Source: Sphingomonadaceae bacterium
Lineage (GTDB): Bacteria > Pseudomonadota > Alphaproteobacteria > Sphingomonadales > Sphingomonadaceae
Direction: 5' to 3'
Assembly: GCA_947463325.1 (NCBI GenBank)
Contig: CANHQT010000001.1
Location: 124,001 to 188,000, forward strand
Length of the DNA: 64,000 nt
Below, piece after piece: positions 1-8,377 of this stretch. Position 1 is the stretch's first letter; each line of letters begins with the position of its first letter. The position numbers and the translations under genes were made by a program. A model generated the notes under the pieces. That model made no database searches. It was not told the DNA's origin and saw only the letters and a list, made by a program, of their open reading frames with translations.

Positions 1-81
1 AGAATGTTCCACGTGGAACAGAGCCTGACAGACCAGGAGGCGCGGATTCTCGTCGGTGATGGTGTTCCACCACCCCTTTGA
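1..81 (+). CDS. 3' end of an upstream gene, possibly rsmG (partial)
   Basis: The frame is open from the first base of the window and stops at TGA 79-81, reading through the parS palindrome with residues FHVEQSLTDQEARIL in its middle. In many alphaproteobacteria the gene before parA is rsmG (16S rRNA methyltransferase G), so this is probably its tail. That is inference from gene order, because no methyltransferase motif lies inside the window. An ATG at 4-6 also allows a 25-residue peptide, or a remnant of an rsmG start, since TDxEAR-like sequence also occurs near the N-terminus in some RsmG proteins. The bases before the window would settle it. Confidence 0.35.
   Translation, partial: RMFHVEQSLTDQEARILVGDGVPPPL
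5..20. promoter_or_regulatory. parS: parS centromere site
   Basis: TGTTCCACGTGGAACA is a perfect 16-bp palindrome and differs little from the bacterial parS consensus TGTTTCACGTGAAACA. ParB clamps load at such sites, and ParA then moves the origin region. It lies 81 bp before parA, which is the usual arrangement, and marks this end of the window as close to the replication origin. A half-like TGTTCCAC at 63-70 is not palindromic and is not counted as a second site. Confidence 0.93.
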
Positions 82-101
82 GCCGGAAACGGACGCACGG
101 C

Positions 102-884
102 ATGATTCGAATCGCCATAGCCAATCAGAAAGGCGGGGTCGGAAAGACCACGACTGCGATTAACTTGGCGACCGCGCTCGCAGCGAGCGGTTGGCGGACC
201 CTGCTGATCGATCTTGATCCGCAGGGCAATGCTTCGACGGGCCTTGGTATCGCGGCGGCCAATCGGGACCTGTCCTCCTACGACGTGCTGGGCGGCGAGG
301 CGTCGATCTCCGAGGCCGCCATTGCTACCCGGATTCCTCGGCTAGACATCGTGCCGGCGACGGTCGACCTTTCGGGGTCAGAAATTGAGCTGGTGGGTGC
401 CAGTGATCGCACGCACCGCCTGAAGGGCGCGCTTGATGCCGTTCCGGCGGGGCAGTGGGATATCTGCCTGATTGATTGTCCGCCGTCGCTCGGGCTTCTC
501 ACCCTTAACGCATTGATTACAGCTGATTCTATCTTGGTGCCTCTGCAGTGCGAGTTTTTCGCCCTCGAAGGCCTCAGCCAGCTGCTGCAGACGGTCGAGC
601 GTATCCGTGCGCGGTTTAATTCCGATCTGGCCATTCTCGGTGTGGCGTTGACGATGTTCGACCGACGCAACCGGCTGACCGATCAGGTGGCGGCTGATGT
701 TCGGGAATGTTTGGGCGGAATCGTGTTCGACAGCGTCATTCCTCGAAATGTGCGCCTGTCCGAGGCGCCTAGCCATGGGCTTCCTGCATTGGTCTATGAT
801 CATCGCTGCGCAGGATCGCTGGCCTATATTGAGCTGGCCCGCGAGGTGATCGCGCGCCTGCCGTCACTTAAGAAGGCTGCCTGA
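102..884 (+). CDS. parA: Chromosome-partitioning ATPase ParA
   Basis: This 260-residue ParA/Soj protein is the Walker-type ATPase that, with ParB and parS, segregates the newly replicated origin. The deviant Walker A motif KGGVGKTT is at residues 10-17, followed by LIDLDPQGNAS (switch I region) and IDCPPSLGLLTLNAL (Walker B region), all in the expected order. The start chosen is ATG 102 (MIRIAIANQ), which matches the family N-terminus; a TTG at 78 would add eight residues without a family counterpart. It is followed one base later by parB and preceded by parS. The length is normal for chromosomal ParA. Confidence 0.95.
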   Translation: MIRIAIANQKGGVGKTTTAINLATALAASGWRTLLIDLDPQGNASTGLGIAAANRDLSSYDVLGGEASISEAAIATRIPRLDIVPATVDLSGSEIELVGASDRTHRLKGALDAVPAGQWDICLIDCPPSLGLLTLNALITADSILVPLQCEFFALEGLSQLLQTVERIRARFNSDLAILGVALTMFDRRNRLTDQVAADVRECLGGIVFDSVIPRNVRLSEAPSHGLPALVYDHRCAGSLAYIELAREVIARLPSLKKAA

Positions 885-885
885 G

Positions 886-1827
886 ATGAACGGAGACCGG
901 CCCGACCAATCGGCTGCTGCTCCACGCGCAAAGCGCCCTGCAGGGCTCGGGCGGGGCCTTTCGGCTTTGCTCGGCGATATACAGGTCGACGCACCGGTCC
1001 ACAGCGCGCCGGGTACCCCCACCCGCAACGGCCTAGCCATGCTGCCGATTGCCGAGGTCCACCCGCATCCTGATCAGCCACGTCGCCATTTTGATGAAAA
1101 TGCGCTCGCCGAGCTTGCTGATTCAATCGCGGCGCGGGGACTGGTTCAGCCTATCCTCGTCCGCCCCGCTCCCGACGGTAATGGCTGGCAACTGGTCGCT
1201 GGTGAGCGGCGCTGGCGCGCTTCTCAGCGGGCCGGATTGCACCAGATTCCGGCGATCGTGCGGGACCTTGATGACAGCGATACCTTCACCATTGCGCTCA
1301 TCGAGAATATCCAGCGTCAGGATCTGACGGCCATCGAAGAAGCGCAGGCTTATGCCCGAATGCGCGATCAACTGGGCCATGGCCAGGATGCCATTGCGCA
1401 GATGACAGGCAAGTCGCGCAGTCATATCGCCAATATCTTGCGCCTGCTCGACCTTCCGGAAAGCATCCGTGAGCTGGTGTCCACTGGCCAGATCGGTATG
1501 GGGCATGCGCGAGCGCTGATCGGTTATCCCGATGCGGAGGCATTGGCTCGTACGATTGTCTCCAAGGGGCTTTCGGTGCGTAAGGTTGAGGCGCTGGTCC
1601 GCGCAGCGCGCAATGCCAGCGCAAGTGCGGCCAGATCAGCTGCGCGCCCCGCCGCGCCCTCGCCGGATGCTGACATTGCTGCGCTCGAGCGGCATCTTTC
1701 AGACCTTTTGGGGGTGGCCGTGCGAATCGTTCATCAGACCGATCATCGCGGTAGCCTAACGCTTGATTATAGCAGCCTCGAACAGCTGGACATGTTGTGC
1801 CAGCGCCTCACAGGCGAGCAGTTCTGA
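886..1827 (+). CDS. parB: Chromosome-partitioning protein ParB
   Basis: This 313-residue ParB is the CTP-dependent DNA clamp that loads at parS. The N-terminal KRPAGLGRGLSALLGD at about 16-31 is the ParA-contacting segment typical of chromosomal ParB. The CTP-binding region carries GERRWRAS at 106-113 and ENIQRQDL at 140-147. A helix-turn-helix follows at about 165-192 (MTGKSRSHIANILRLLDLP). The C-terminal dimerisation domain comes after an Ala/Pro-rich linker near 243-260. ATG 886 lies one base after the parA stop, so the two genes are surely co-transcribed. Confidence 0.95.
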   Translation: MNGDRPDQSAAAPRAKRPAGLGRGLSALLGDIQVDAPVHSAPGTPTRNGLAMLPIAEVHPHPDQPRRHFDENALAELADSIAARGLVQPILVRPAPDGNGWQLVAGERRWRASQRAGLHQIPAIVRDLDDSDTFTIALIENIQRQDLTAIEEAQAYARMRDQLGHGQDAIAQMTGKSRSHIANILRLLDLPESIRELVSTGQIGMGHARALIGYPDAEALARTIVSKGLSVRKVEALVRAARNASASAARSAARPAAPSPDADIAALERHLSDLLGVAVRIVHQTDHRGSLTLDYSSLEQLDMLCQRLTGEQF

Positions 1828-1932
1828 ACTTAACTATCTGTTTAAACGTCTAAAAATTTCCTAACGCTCCGGTAACCATAGCGGGCAGCGAATCCTGAAC
1901 CTGTCACCATTTATACCGGCATGGCTCGCCGG

Positions 1933-1952
1933 CTGTCCGGATGGGCGGACAG
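1933..1952 (+). promoter_or_regulatory. Leader hairpin before the DUF4402 gene
   Basis: CTGTCCG and CGGACAG form a perfect 7-bp stem with a 6-base loop, ending 30 bases before the ATG of the DUF4402 gene. It has no T-run, so it is not a terminator. It could stabilise the mRNA of an abundant surface protein. A related CTGTC...GACAG pair occurs just after the gene (2511-2537). Its function is inferred only from position and structure. Confidence 0.4.
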
Positions 1953-1982
1953 AGTAACGGGTAATCAAGGGACCACATTCAC

Positions 1983-2492
1983 ATGAGCAAGTTCATGCAT
2001 CGCGCCGTTGCCGGCGCCCTCGTTGCCACGCTGGGCCTTTCGGCTGGTGTGGCTCACGCCGCTCCTGCCACTGCCTCGGCGACCGCATCGGCACGCGTTC
2101 TGCAGCAGATCACCGTCACCAACACCTCTGACCTCGATTTCGGCACGGTTGTTGCCGGCACCGCTGCCTCGACGGTGGCGATCTCGGCCGCCGGCACCCG
2201 TACTTGCGGTTCGGGCCTGACCTGCACCGGAACCGTTTCGTCGGCCAATTTCAACATTAACGGCACCCGCAACACCGTCGTCACGATCACCGGGGACAAT
2301 ACGGTGTCGCTGGCAAACGGTAGCGGCGGCACGATGAGCGCCAGCCTGACGCGCAGCGCCAGCACGCTGACTCTCGCCAGCGCGGGCCCGGTGGGTGGTT
2401 CGTTCCAGGTTGGCGGAACCCTGAACCTGGGTGCCAATCAGGCTGACGGCGCTTACAGCGGCACGTTCAACGTCACTGTTGATTACCAGTAA
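1983..2492 (+). CDS. DUF4402 family secreted surface/pilin-like protein
   Basis: This 169-residue exported protein has a clear signal peptide of about 26 residues ending AGVAHA. The mature part is low in charge, rich in Ser, Thr, Gly, Ala and Val, and predicted to be all beta. It opens with ITVTNTSDLDFGTVVAG, the pattern of the DUF4402 family that is abundant in sphingomonads and resembles spore-coat-U/pilin subunits. Two Cys (TRTCGSGLTCTG) could form a disulphide. The ATG is preceded by AAGGGA at 1967-1972. The next genes encode a PapD-like chaperone and an outer-membrane usher-like protein, so it is probably the secreted subunit of that pathway. DUF4402 has no proven function that I know of. 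Confidence 0.8.
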   Translation: MSKFMHRAVAGALVATLGLSAGVAHAAPATASATASARVLQQITVTNTSDLDFGTVVAGTAASTVAISAAGTRTCGSGLTCTGTVSSANFNINGTRNTVVTITGDNTVSLANGSGGTMSASLTRSASTLTLASAGPVGGSFQVGGTLNLGANQADGAYSGTFNVTVDYQ

Positions 2493-2538
2493 TCGGCGAG
2501 AATTCCGGTGCTGTCTCCGTAAGGGGGAACCGGACAGG

Positions 2539-2554
2539 GATGCCAATTGGCATC
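2539..2554. repeat. Perfect 16-bp palindrome in the DUF4402 3' region
   Basis: GATGCCAATTGGCATC reads the same on both strands. It lies 46 bases after the DUF4402 stop and just before the terminator, whose loop repeats part of it (TGGCATC). It may be part of the 3' mRNA structure or a protein-binding site upstream of the chaperone gene. The sequence alone does not distinguish these. Confidence 0.5.
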
Positions 2555-2562
2555 CGGGAATG

Positions 2563-2600
2563 AAGGGGCGACTGGCATCTGCCGGCGCCCCTTTTTCTTT
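2563..2600 (+). terminator. Rho-independent terminator after the DUF4402 gene
   Basis: AAGGGGCG (2563-2570) pairs with CGCCCCTT (2586-2593), with further GGC/GCC pairing inside the loop, followed by a T-rich run CTTTTTCTTT. It separates the subunit gene from the chaperone gene, so the subunit mRNA can be made alone and in excess. Read-through or a second promoter must serve the two genes after it. Confidence 0.85.
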
Positions 2601-2754
2601 GCTCCCGCAGGGCTCCGGTTCGGACTGGTTAGCAAAGTGGAAACCATGTTGCGCCTAGGGTTTCCGCAGTTCGAACCCGGCGTGACGGGCCCGGTTGATC
2701 ATCCCATTCGGAATGGTTGCCGACCCGCCGCGCGGACCAGCGGAGACGACGGAC

Positions 2755-3579
2755 ATGCTAACCTCTTTCGGGCGGCGCCTGGCGGCGCTCGCGGCCTTGT
2801 TTGCGGCCTATTCACCAGCTCCGGCGCTCGCTGCCGGCGATTTGCTTGTCGCGCCTACGCGCGTTGTGCTCGATGGACCGCGGGGTGCGGAAGTCGTGCT
2901 CAACAATATCGGGGAGGAGACCGCCACCTATCGGGTTTCCCTCGAGCTCAAGCGGATGACGGCTAACGGCACGCTCGAAGATGTGAATCCGGAAGATGCG
3001 ACGCCTGCAGAACAGGCGATGCTCGACATGCTCTTCTACAGTCCTCGACGCATCACCTTGCCTCCTAACCAGCCACAGACTATCCGGCTGGGTGTTCGTC
3101 CGCCAGCCGGCCTGCCGGATGGCGAATATCGGGCTCATTTGTTGTTTCGCGCCGTGCGCGACGCGGTTCCCGCTGTTCAGCCAGTCGCAGCTGGATCGGG
3201 CGTATCGATTGCCCTCACTCCGATCTATGGTGTGACCATCCCAGTCATCGTCCGGCAGGGCAATCTCTCTGCCACTGCAGCTATCGCCAACCCACGCATC
3301 GAGAGCGATGGCGAGGAGCACGCGCTGCGGTTTGACCTCAGCAAGCAGGGTAATCGTTCAGTTTATGGCGAGGTGATCGTCGAACGACCGGGTGTCGCAG
3401 AGCCGCTGCTCGTGGCGCGCGGGATCGCACTCTATGCCGAACTCGATCAGCGGGTTGTCACGCTGCCGCTTGCGCCTGAACAGGTAGAGGCGCTGCGCGG
3501 CCCTGTTCGGATCCGCTACCTCGAAGATCGTGACGCCGGGGGGGCATCCCTCGCCGAAGTCAGCAGCGTGCTGCGCTAA
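2755..3579 (+). CDS. Periplasmic pilus-assembly chaperone (PapD-like)
   Basis: This 274-residue protein has a signal peptide (about residues 1-27, ending ALAA). The mature protein begins GDLLVAPTRVVLDGPRGAEV, the first strands of a PapD-like immunoglobulin domain, and continues with YSPRRITLPPNQPQTIRL, the conserved chaperone pattern that includes the subunit-binding edge strand. Such chaperones cap unfolded subunits in the periplasm and hand them to an outer-membrane usher. The start is ATG 2755, preceded by GGAG at 2742-2745; a frame opening at 2695 would put 20 non-signal residues in front. It lies between the DUF4402 subunit and the usher-like gene, 42 bases from the latter. Confidence 0.82.
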   Translation: MLTSFGRRLAALAALFAAYSPAPALAAGDLLVAPTRVVLDGPRGAEVVLNNIGEETATYRVSLELKRMTANGTLEDVNPEDATPAEQAMLDMLFYSPRRITLPPNQPQTIRLGVRPPAGLPDGEYRAHLLFRAVRDAVPAVQPVAAGSGVSIALTPIYGVTIPVIVRQGNLSATAAIANPRIESDGEEHALRFDLSKQGNRSVYGEVIVERPGVAEPLLVARGIALYAELDQRVVTLPLAPEQVEALRGPVRIRYLEDRDAGGASLAEVSSVLR

Positions 3580-3621
3580 GGTCGAACGGAAAAAGGCAGG
3601 GCGTTCGCAACGCTCGTCGCC

Positions 3622-6336
3622 ATGCAAATGTTCGCCCGCCTTGCCACCGCTATCTTGGCGGTCTCTGCGCTCCTTGGACTTGGTCCGGGGAGCGTTGGCG
3701 CATCCATGGCCCGGGCAGAAACACCGTCCACGGCATGGGTACCGCACGAGGACGAACAGTGGCTATTCGATCTACGCACCACCCGGCTGACCATTGGCAA
3801 CGGGATTCGCGGCTATTCCGACGGTCGGCGGACATGCGTTGTTCTGGAAGACATGATTCTTGCGCTCGATCTGCCGTTGAGGATCGATCCCGAGTTGCGC
3901 CGCGCAACTGGATGGGCGTTCGATGAGCGGCAGACAATTGAGATCGATCGCGCCGCCGGTCGTGCTCGCGTTGCCAGCCGTTCGGCTGCGTTACCGGTCA
4001 ATGCGATCATCGATACCGATGAAGGCTGGTGCGTCGATCCGGCGATGCTCGGTGAGTGGCTCGGTATCGGCCTCAATGCAGATCTGTCCAATTCAGTTTT
4101 GCGTATCCGTTCGGATCAGGCGTTGCCGTTCGAGCTGGCTGCACAGCGCCGCGCGCGAGCCGCTTCGCTTGGCGGACGCCAGCAATTCAACCTTGCCGAT
4201 CTTCCGCAGGCCCGCCGTCCTTATGCGATGGCAAGTCTCCCCTCGGTCGATGTCGTCGCCTCGGCAGCCGTCATCAACGATACCCGCACAGGACGGAGCG
4301 ACCGGCAGCTGCGGTATGAGTTGTTTGCCAGCGGCGAGCTGTTCGGCGCGTCCTATGATGCACGGCTTTCATCGGATTCGCGGGGAATTCCTGCCTCTCT
4401 GCGGGTTCGTGCTTATCGGTCTGATCCGGAAGGCGGACTGTTCGGGCCGTTGCAGGCAACGCATGTTGCGGCAGGCGACGTCACGACTTTGTCCACACCG
4501 CTCGTCTCGCAGCCGGTCGTCGGCCGCGGTGCGGTGATCACCAACCGCGCATTGGATTTGCCTGACAGTTTTGATCGGACCACCTTCCGGGGCGATCTGC
4601 CCGCAGGGTGGGATGCCGAACTGTATCGCAATGGTCAGTTGCTCGGATTTGCTACACCCGGCAGCGATGGGCGGTACGAATTCGCAGATGTGCGCCTGCA
4701 ATATGGTGTGAACCGCTTCGAAGTCGTGCTTTACGGCCCGCAGGGGCAGGTGCGACGCGAAGTGCGCAACATTCCGGTGGGCCTCGAAGCCATTCCGCCT
4801 CAGAAAACCTATTATTGGGCCGGAATTGTACAGGAAGGGCGCGATCTGTTGCGGCTGGATGGCGACGATGATCGTCCTTTCCGTCGCGGATGGCGCGGAA
4901 CATTCGGCATAGAGCGCGGACTAAACCGGCGCATGTCCGTTGGGGCCTGGGCGACAAGCGCCCTCATAGAGGATGTGCGCTACAATAGCGTCGAGGGCCT
5001 TGTCCGCCACAGCATCGGACCAACTCTCGCGGAAGTCAGCATGGCCATCCAGAATGGCGGCGGCCATGCCGGCCGTTTGCTGTGGGCGGGGCAGTTCGGG
5101 GATAATTATTTCACGTTTGAATCGCTTCTGGCACGCGGCGGCTATCGTTCGGATCGTGTCACTCTGGGCGTGACCGGTTTGCACAGTCTCTCGATCGATC
5201 TGGCACCGCGCATCGCCGGTACCGTTCTACCGCTTCATCTGGAGACAAGCTATCGTCAGCAAGCAAATGGTATCAATCGGCTGGAGGCGGGCGCCCGTGT
5301 TTCGGCCAATTGGCGCAATATTTCGCTGACGTCCCAGCTCGATTGGGTCGAAACTCGCGGGCGAGGGCGTTCCGACAGCGATCTGGTCGCGAGCTTGCTA
5401 GCCAACGCGCGGCTTGGCCGGTTCCGGATCCGGGGTGAGGCGCGCATCGGCATCACCGGCAATGCCTCTGATGACCGGATCCTGGTCGTTGCCGACTGGA
5501 ATCGCTCCGAACGAACCGACATGCGTGTTGAGCTGGCCTATGAATCGGGCGCAAACAGGGTTCGGGCTGGGGCAGGTTATACGCGCAGGTTCGAAAAATT
5601 TGCGCTGACCGCACAGGGCGAGGTCGCGAGCGACGGTTCGATGGCCGCGGGCATCAGTCTGAGTTTTGGAATAGGGCCTGATCCGCAGCGCGGTGGCATG
5701 CGTTTTTCGCGCGAACGGCTGGCGGCCCAAGGTCAGGCGCTGGCACGGCTCTTCTATGACGATAATGGCGATGGTCGCCGCCAAGCTGGCGAGGAGTTTG
5801 CCGAAGGCATCATCCTCACCGCAGGCAATGCGGTTGCTGCCGAGCCGACCAATGCCGAAGGCGTTGCGCTGATCGATGCGTTGGCACCGTTCCGGCCGGT
5901 GCTTATCGGCATTGATGAAAGCTCGCTGGCGAGTCCGTTGGTGCGGCCAGCGATCCCCGGCGTCGTGGTCACGCCGCGTCCCGGCGTAGTAACCGAAATC
6001 GCTATCCCGCTTGTCGCCGCTGGTGAAGTTGAGGGCATGGTCATTCGCCGTGGCGGCACAGGGATCGAAGGACTCGATCTCGAGGTGATCGACGCCAACG
6101 GCCATGTACGGGCTGTCGCGCGCACCGACTTTGACGGATTTTTCATTATAGAATCAGTGCCATACGGCCATTATCGGCTGCGCATCTCCGCCTTGTCCGC
6201 CGCTGCTGCCAATGTGTCGCCGGATCTGGGGACAATCATTCTCAGCCGCGAACGACCGCGCGTGCGATTGGGAACAATTGCTGTCGATGCACGTGCTGGC
6301 GCGATGGATGTCGCGGTGGTTGCCGCGCGTCGCTGA
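3622..6336 (+). CDS. Outer-membrane usher-like protein with C-terminal Cna-B/SdrD-like domains
   Basis: This is a 904-residue exported protein with a signal peptide of about 34 residues. A periplasmic N-terminal part (to about 270) is followed by FRGDLPAGWDAELYRNGQLL, a pattern seen in usher proteins at the plug and first barrel strands. About 300 residues of alternating polar and aromatic beta strands come next (roughly 390-690), fitting a barrel. The C-terminus carries DDNGDGRRQAGEEF (SdrD-B/Cna-B type, calcium-loop-like) and a second carboxypeptidase-regulatory-like fold near 805-880. The FimD/PapC C-terminal domain is not evident, so this is a divergent usher or usher-adhesin hybrid. Neighbouring genes supply its chaperone and subunit. 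The transport role is inferred. Confidence 0.65.
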   Translation: MQMFARLATAILAVSALLGLGPGSVGASMARAETPSTAWVPHEDEQWLFDLRTTRLTIGNGIRGYSDGRRTCVVLEDMILALDLPLRIDPELRRATGWAFDERQTIEIDRAAGRARVASRSAALPVNAIIDTDEGWCVDPAMLGEWLGIGLNADLSNSVLRIRSDQALPFELAAQRRARAASLGGRQQFNLADLPQARRPYAMASLPSVDVVASAAVINDTRTGRSDRQLRYELFASGELFGASYDARLSSDSRGIPASLRVRAYRSDPEGGLFGPLQATHVAAGDVTTLSTPLVSQPVVGRGAVITNRALDLPDSFDRTTFRGDLPAGWDAELYRNGQLLGFATPGSDGRYEFADVRLQYGVNRFEVVLYGPQGQVRREVRNIPVGLEAIPPQKTYYWAGIVQEGRDLLRLDGDDDRPFRRGWRGTFGIERGLNRRMSVGAWATSALIEDVRYNSVEGLVRHSIGPTLAEVSMAIQNGGGHAGRLLWAGQFGDNYFTFESLLARGGYRSDRVTLGVTGLHSLSIDLAPRIAGTVLPLHLETSYRQQANGINRLEAGARVSANWRNISLTSQLDWVETRGRGRSDSDLVASLLANARLGRFRIRGEARIGITGNASDDRILVVADWNRSERTDMRVELAYESGANRVRAGAGYTRRFEKFALTAQGEVASDGSMAAGISLSFGIGPDPQRGGMRFSRERLAAQGQALARLFYDDNGDGRRQAGEEFAEGIILTAGNAVAAEPTNAEGVALIDALAPFRPVLIGIDESSLASPLVRPAIPGVVVTPRPGVVTEIAIPLVAAGEVEGMVIRRGGTGIEGLDLEVIDANGHVRAVARTDFDGFFIIESVPYGHYRLRISALSAAAANVSPDLGTIILSRERPRVRLGTIAVDARAGAMDVAVVAARR

Positions 6337-6353
6337 TCGCCTGCCTTGTTCTC

Positions 6354-6440
6354 TGGTGCGGTCGAGAAGACTCGAACTTCCACGGGCTTTCGCCCACAAC
6401 GACCTCAACGTTGCGCGTCTACCAATTCCGCCACGACCGC
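6354..6440 (-). tRNA. tRNA-Leu (GAG)
   Basis: On the minus strand the sequence folds into a cloverleaf with a 7-bp acceptor stem (GCGGTCG/CGACCGC) and a D-arm containing AATTGGTAGA. The anticodon stem is CAACG/CGTTG with loop TTGAGGT, giving anticodon GAG at 6404-6406. A long variable arm (GGGC/GCCC), as in class II leucine tRNAs, and a T-arm with TTCGAGT follow. CCA is encoded (6354-6356). It reads CUC/CUU leucine codons. The neighbouring usher-like gene ends 17 bases away on the other strand. Confidence 0.96.
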
Positions 6441-6454
6441 GAGACCAGAGAAAT

Positions 6455-6478
6455 GCCGCCACCCAGCAGGATGGCGGC
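6455..6478 (-). promoter_or_regulatory. Hairpin upstream of tRNA-Leu
   Basis: GCCGCCA and TGGCGGC form a perfect 7-bp stem around a 10-base loop, 15 bases before the 5' end of tRNA-Leu on the minus strand. It lies between the zinc-ribbon gene stop (6627) and the tRNA, so it could end the zinc-ribbon transcript, although there is no clear T-run. The rest of 6479-6626 shows no gene. Confidence 0.35.
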
Positions 6479-6626
6479 AGGGGCGAGCGCTTAGCAAAGC
6501 CCCCTGAACGGTGCAACCCGCGAATTGGCGATGGTGAACCGGCGCGGGTCAAGCGCGGCTGCGTGAAGCAGGCCGGGATCGGAACTTTGGCGTGTAGAAT
6601 TCGGAATTATATTTCAAATTCGCGGC

Positions 6627-7499
6627 TTATCTCGGCGATGCCCAGCTTGCCGTCAGCAGTTGGGCGCGGCGGGGTATGTCGATCTTGGCTTCGCTGAATT
6701 CGGCCCGTTCGCCAGGGGGGAGGACATCAACCGGCGGCTGCATGATCCATTCATAGACGATGCTGCCGGTGGAATCGCGCAACTCTGCCTTAATCGGCGG
6801 TACGCTTTGTGCCCGATCGGTTGGATTAACGATGGTCCCGCGCACCGCGAACAGGATTGTTCCGTTGGGCAATGTACGGTGCTCCTGCTGGTCGACAGGA
6901 AGCTCGATGACGAGATCGGGTTCACCTGTGCCGGCGGTCGACAGGAGATTTTCGGCCCAAGCAGGTAAACCGAACCATGCGACGGCTGCGCTTGCTCCGG
7001 CTATGCTGAGAGCGAAGGCAATGGCGATTATTGTCCACAGCCGAGCCGAATTGCGCCGATAGCGCCGCTCGCGCCTGAAAGGTGGTGGCGGAAGTTCGTC
7101 GATGTCGCGATCGCGCACTGCCGGTGTATCATTTTCCGGCTGAAGCCAGGAGGCCGCGTTTTCGCGTTCTTCAAGCGCCCGCTCATTCTGCGCGTCATTG
7201 ATCGTCGGCAGATCGGCCTGCGCACCTGTCTCGCCCGTCGGATGATCGTGCACCACCGCTGTCTCGGGGGCGCTGGGTCTATCTTGAACGGGGAGAGGGG
7301 CGGCAGGCGGGGGTGATGCTGGTGCCTGCTGCATAGGGGTGGTCTGGGCCGGAGTCTGCGTCGCTGGCCGCTCAACTTGAGACGGTGCCTGGAACCATTT
7401 GTGTCCGCAGGCTGCACAACGCACGGATCGGCCGGCGGGGCCGATGGCGCTGTCTGGCACCACATATCGTGTTTGGCAGGCTGGGCAGCTCAGGATCAT
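6627..7499 (-). CDS. MJ0042-type zinc-ribbon, single-pass membrane protein (DUF3426-like)
   Basis: This 290-residue protein starts with a zinc ribbon, [12 protein letters not shown], with Cys at 5, 8, 28 and 31 (CPAC...CAACGHKW). A Pro/Ala-rich, acidic linker of about 110 residues follows, then one transmembrane helix (about 159-182) and a C-terminal extracytoplasmic domain resembling DUF3426. ATG 7499 was chosen because the ribbon begins exactly there; the longer frame would add 54 unrelated residues. It is divergent from ftsE with a 140-bp shared upstream region, an arrangement I associate with sphingomonads. Its role is unknown; a link to cell-envelope biogenesis is inferred from context only. 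Confidence 0.7.
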   Translation of the reverse strand: MILSCPACQTRYVVPDSAIGPAGRSVRCAACGHKWFQAPSQVERPATQTPAQTTPMQQAPASPPPAAPLPVQDRPSAPETAVVHDHPTGETGAQADLPTINDAQNERALEERENAASWLQPENDTPAVRDRDIDELPPPPFRRERRYRRNSARLWTIIAIAFALSIAGASAAVAWFGLPAWAENLLSTAGTGEPDLVIELPVDQQEHRTLPNGTILFAVRGTIVNPTDRAQSVPPIKAELRDSTGSIVYEWIMQPPVDVLPPGERAEFSEAKIDIPRRAQLLTASWASPR

Positions 7500-7639
7500 A
7501 GAACATCGTCTAAACACGGGTTGTGCAGGCTTCGCAAGCGCTGCCTTGTCCCGGCCAGCCTTGTTTCGCCTTGCAAAGCCGTGCATCAGGCGGAAGATCC
7601 GGTAATGGGACCGGCACAAGATTAGGAAGTTTAGCGGCA

Positions 7640-8377
7640 GTGGCGTCGGGACGCACGTCATCGGGTGACATCGTGCGGTTCGACAATGTCGGACTGCGAT
7701 ACGGCGCCGGTACGGAAACCCTGTCCGATATCAGTTTTACCCTCACCCGCGGCGGGTTCTACTTTCTTGCCGGGCCGTCGGGGGCGGGCAAGACATCATT
7801 GCTGAAACTGCTTTACCTTGCCCTGCGTCCGACTCGTGGTGTGGTCACGATGTTCGGGGAGGACCTTGTTACTCTGCCCCGTAACCGCCTGCCGGGATTC
7901 CGCCGTCGCATCGGCGTGGTGTTTCAGGATTTCCGTCTCATTCCGCATTTGTCCGCTTTCGATAATGTGGCTCTGCCGCTTCGCATTGCAGGGGTGGCGG
8001 AGCGCGATTTGGCCGCCCCGGTGGGTGAGATGCTTGAATGGGTGGGCTTAGGCGAACGCATGCATGCGCGGCCGGTCACCCTCTCCGGGGGTGAGCAGCA
8101 GCGCGTGGCCATCGCCCGCGCGGTAGTCGCGCGTCCGGAACTGCTGGTGGCGGACGAACCGACGGGCAACGTCGATCCCGAAATGGCGGTCCGGTTGCTG
8201 CAGCTGTTCGAAGGGCTCAACCGCATGGGAACATCAGTGGTTGTCGCGACTCACGACCTCCATCTGATGAACCGGGTCCCCGGCGCGCAAATGATGCGTC
8301 TTGCCAAAGGGCGCTTGGCTGATCCGACGGGCGCGCTGCGCTATCCGCCTGCGTCGCGTTACACGGCTGCCCCATAA
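7640..8377 (+). CDS. ftsE: Cell-division ABC-type ATPase FtsE
   Basis: This is an ABC ATPase of about 245 residues that, with FtsX, controls peptidoglycan hydrolases at the division site. It shows Walker A GPSGAGKT (about 45-52), Q-loop [20 protein letters not shown], signature [14 protein letters not shown], Walker [13 protein letters not shown] and switch His in ATHD. The start is uncertain. GTG 7640 has AGGAAG at 7624-7629 with 10-base spacing. GTG 7673, directly before the conserved [11 protein letters not shown], is the alternative. The stop overlaps the ftsX start (TAATG), so the two are translationally coupled. Confidence 0.92.
   Translation: MASGRTSSGDIVRFDNVGLRYGAGTETLSDISFTLTRGGFYFLAGPSGAGKTSLLKLLYLALRPTRGVVTMFGEDLVTLPRNRLPGFRRRIGVVFQDFRLIPHLSAFDNVALPLRIAGVAERDLAAPVGEMLEWVGLGERMHARPVTLSGGEQQRVAIARAVVARPELLVADEPTGNVDPEMAVRLLQLFEGLNRMGTSVVVATHDLHLMNRVPGAQMMRLAKGRLADPTGALRYPPASRYTAAP

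Noticed and set aside
63-76. Second parS-like TGTTCCAC
   Set aside because: It is not followed by the complementary half, so there is no palindrome and no basis for a ParB site.
1830-1845. CtrA-like TTAA...TTAA near the start of the parB-DUF4402 gap
   Set aside because: The two TTAA boxes are separated by 8 bases, whereas the CtrA consensus needs 7, so it is only a near match.
6337-6626. tRNA-Leu as an integration site for a genomic island
   Set aside because: No integrase, direct repeat of the tRNA 3' end or change in composition was seen on either side.
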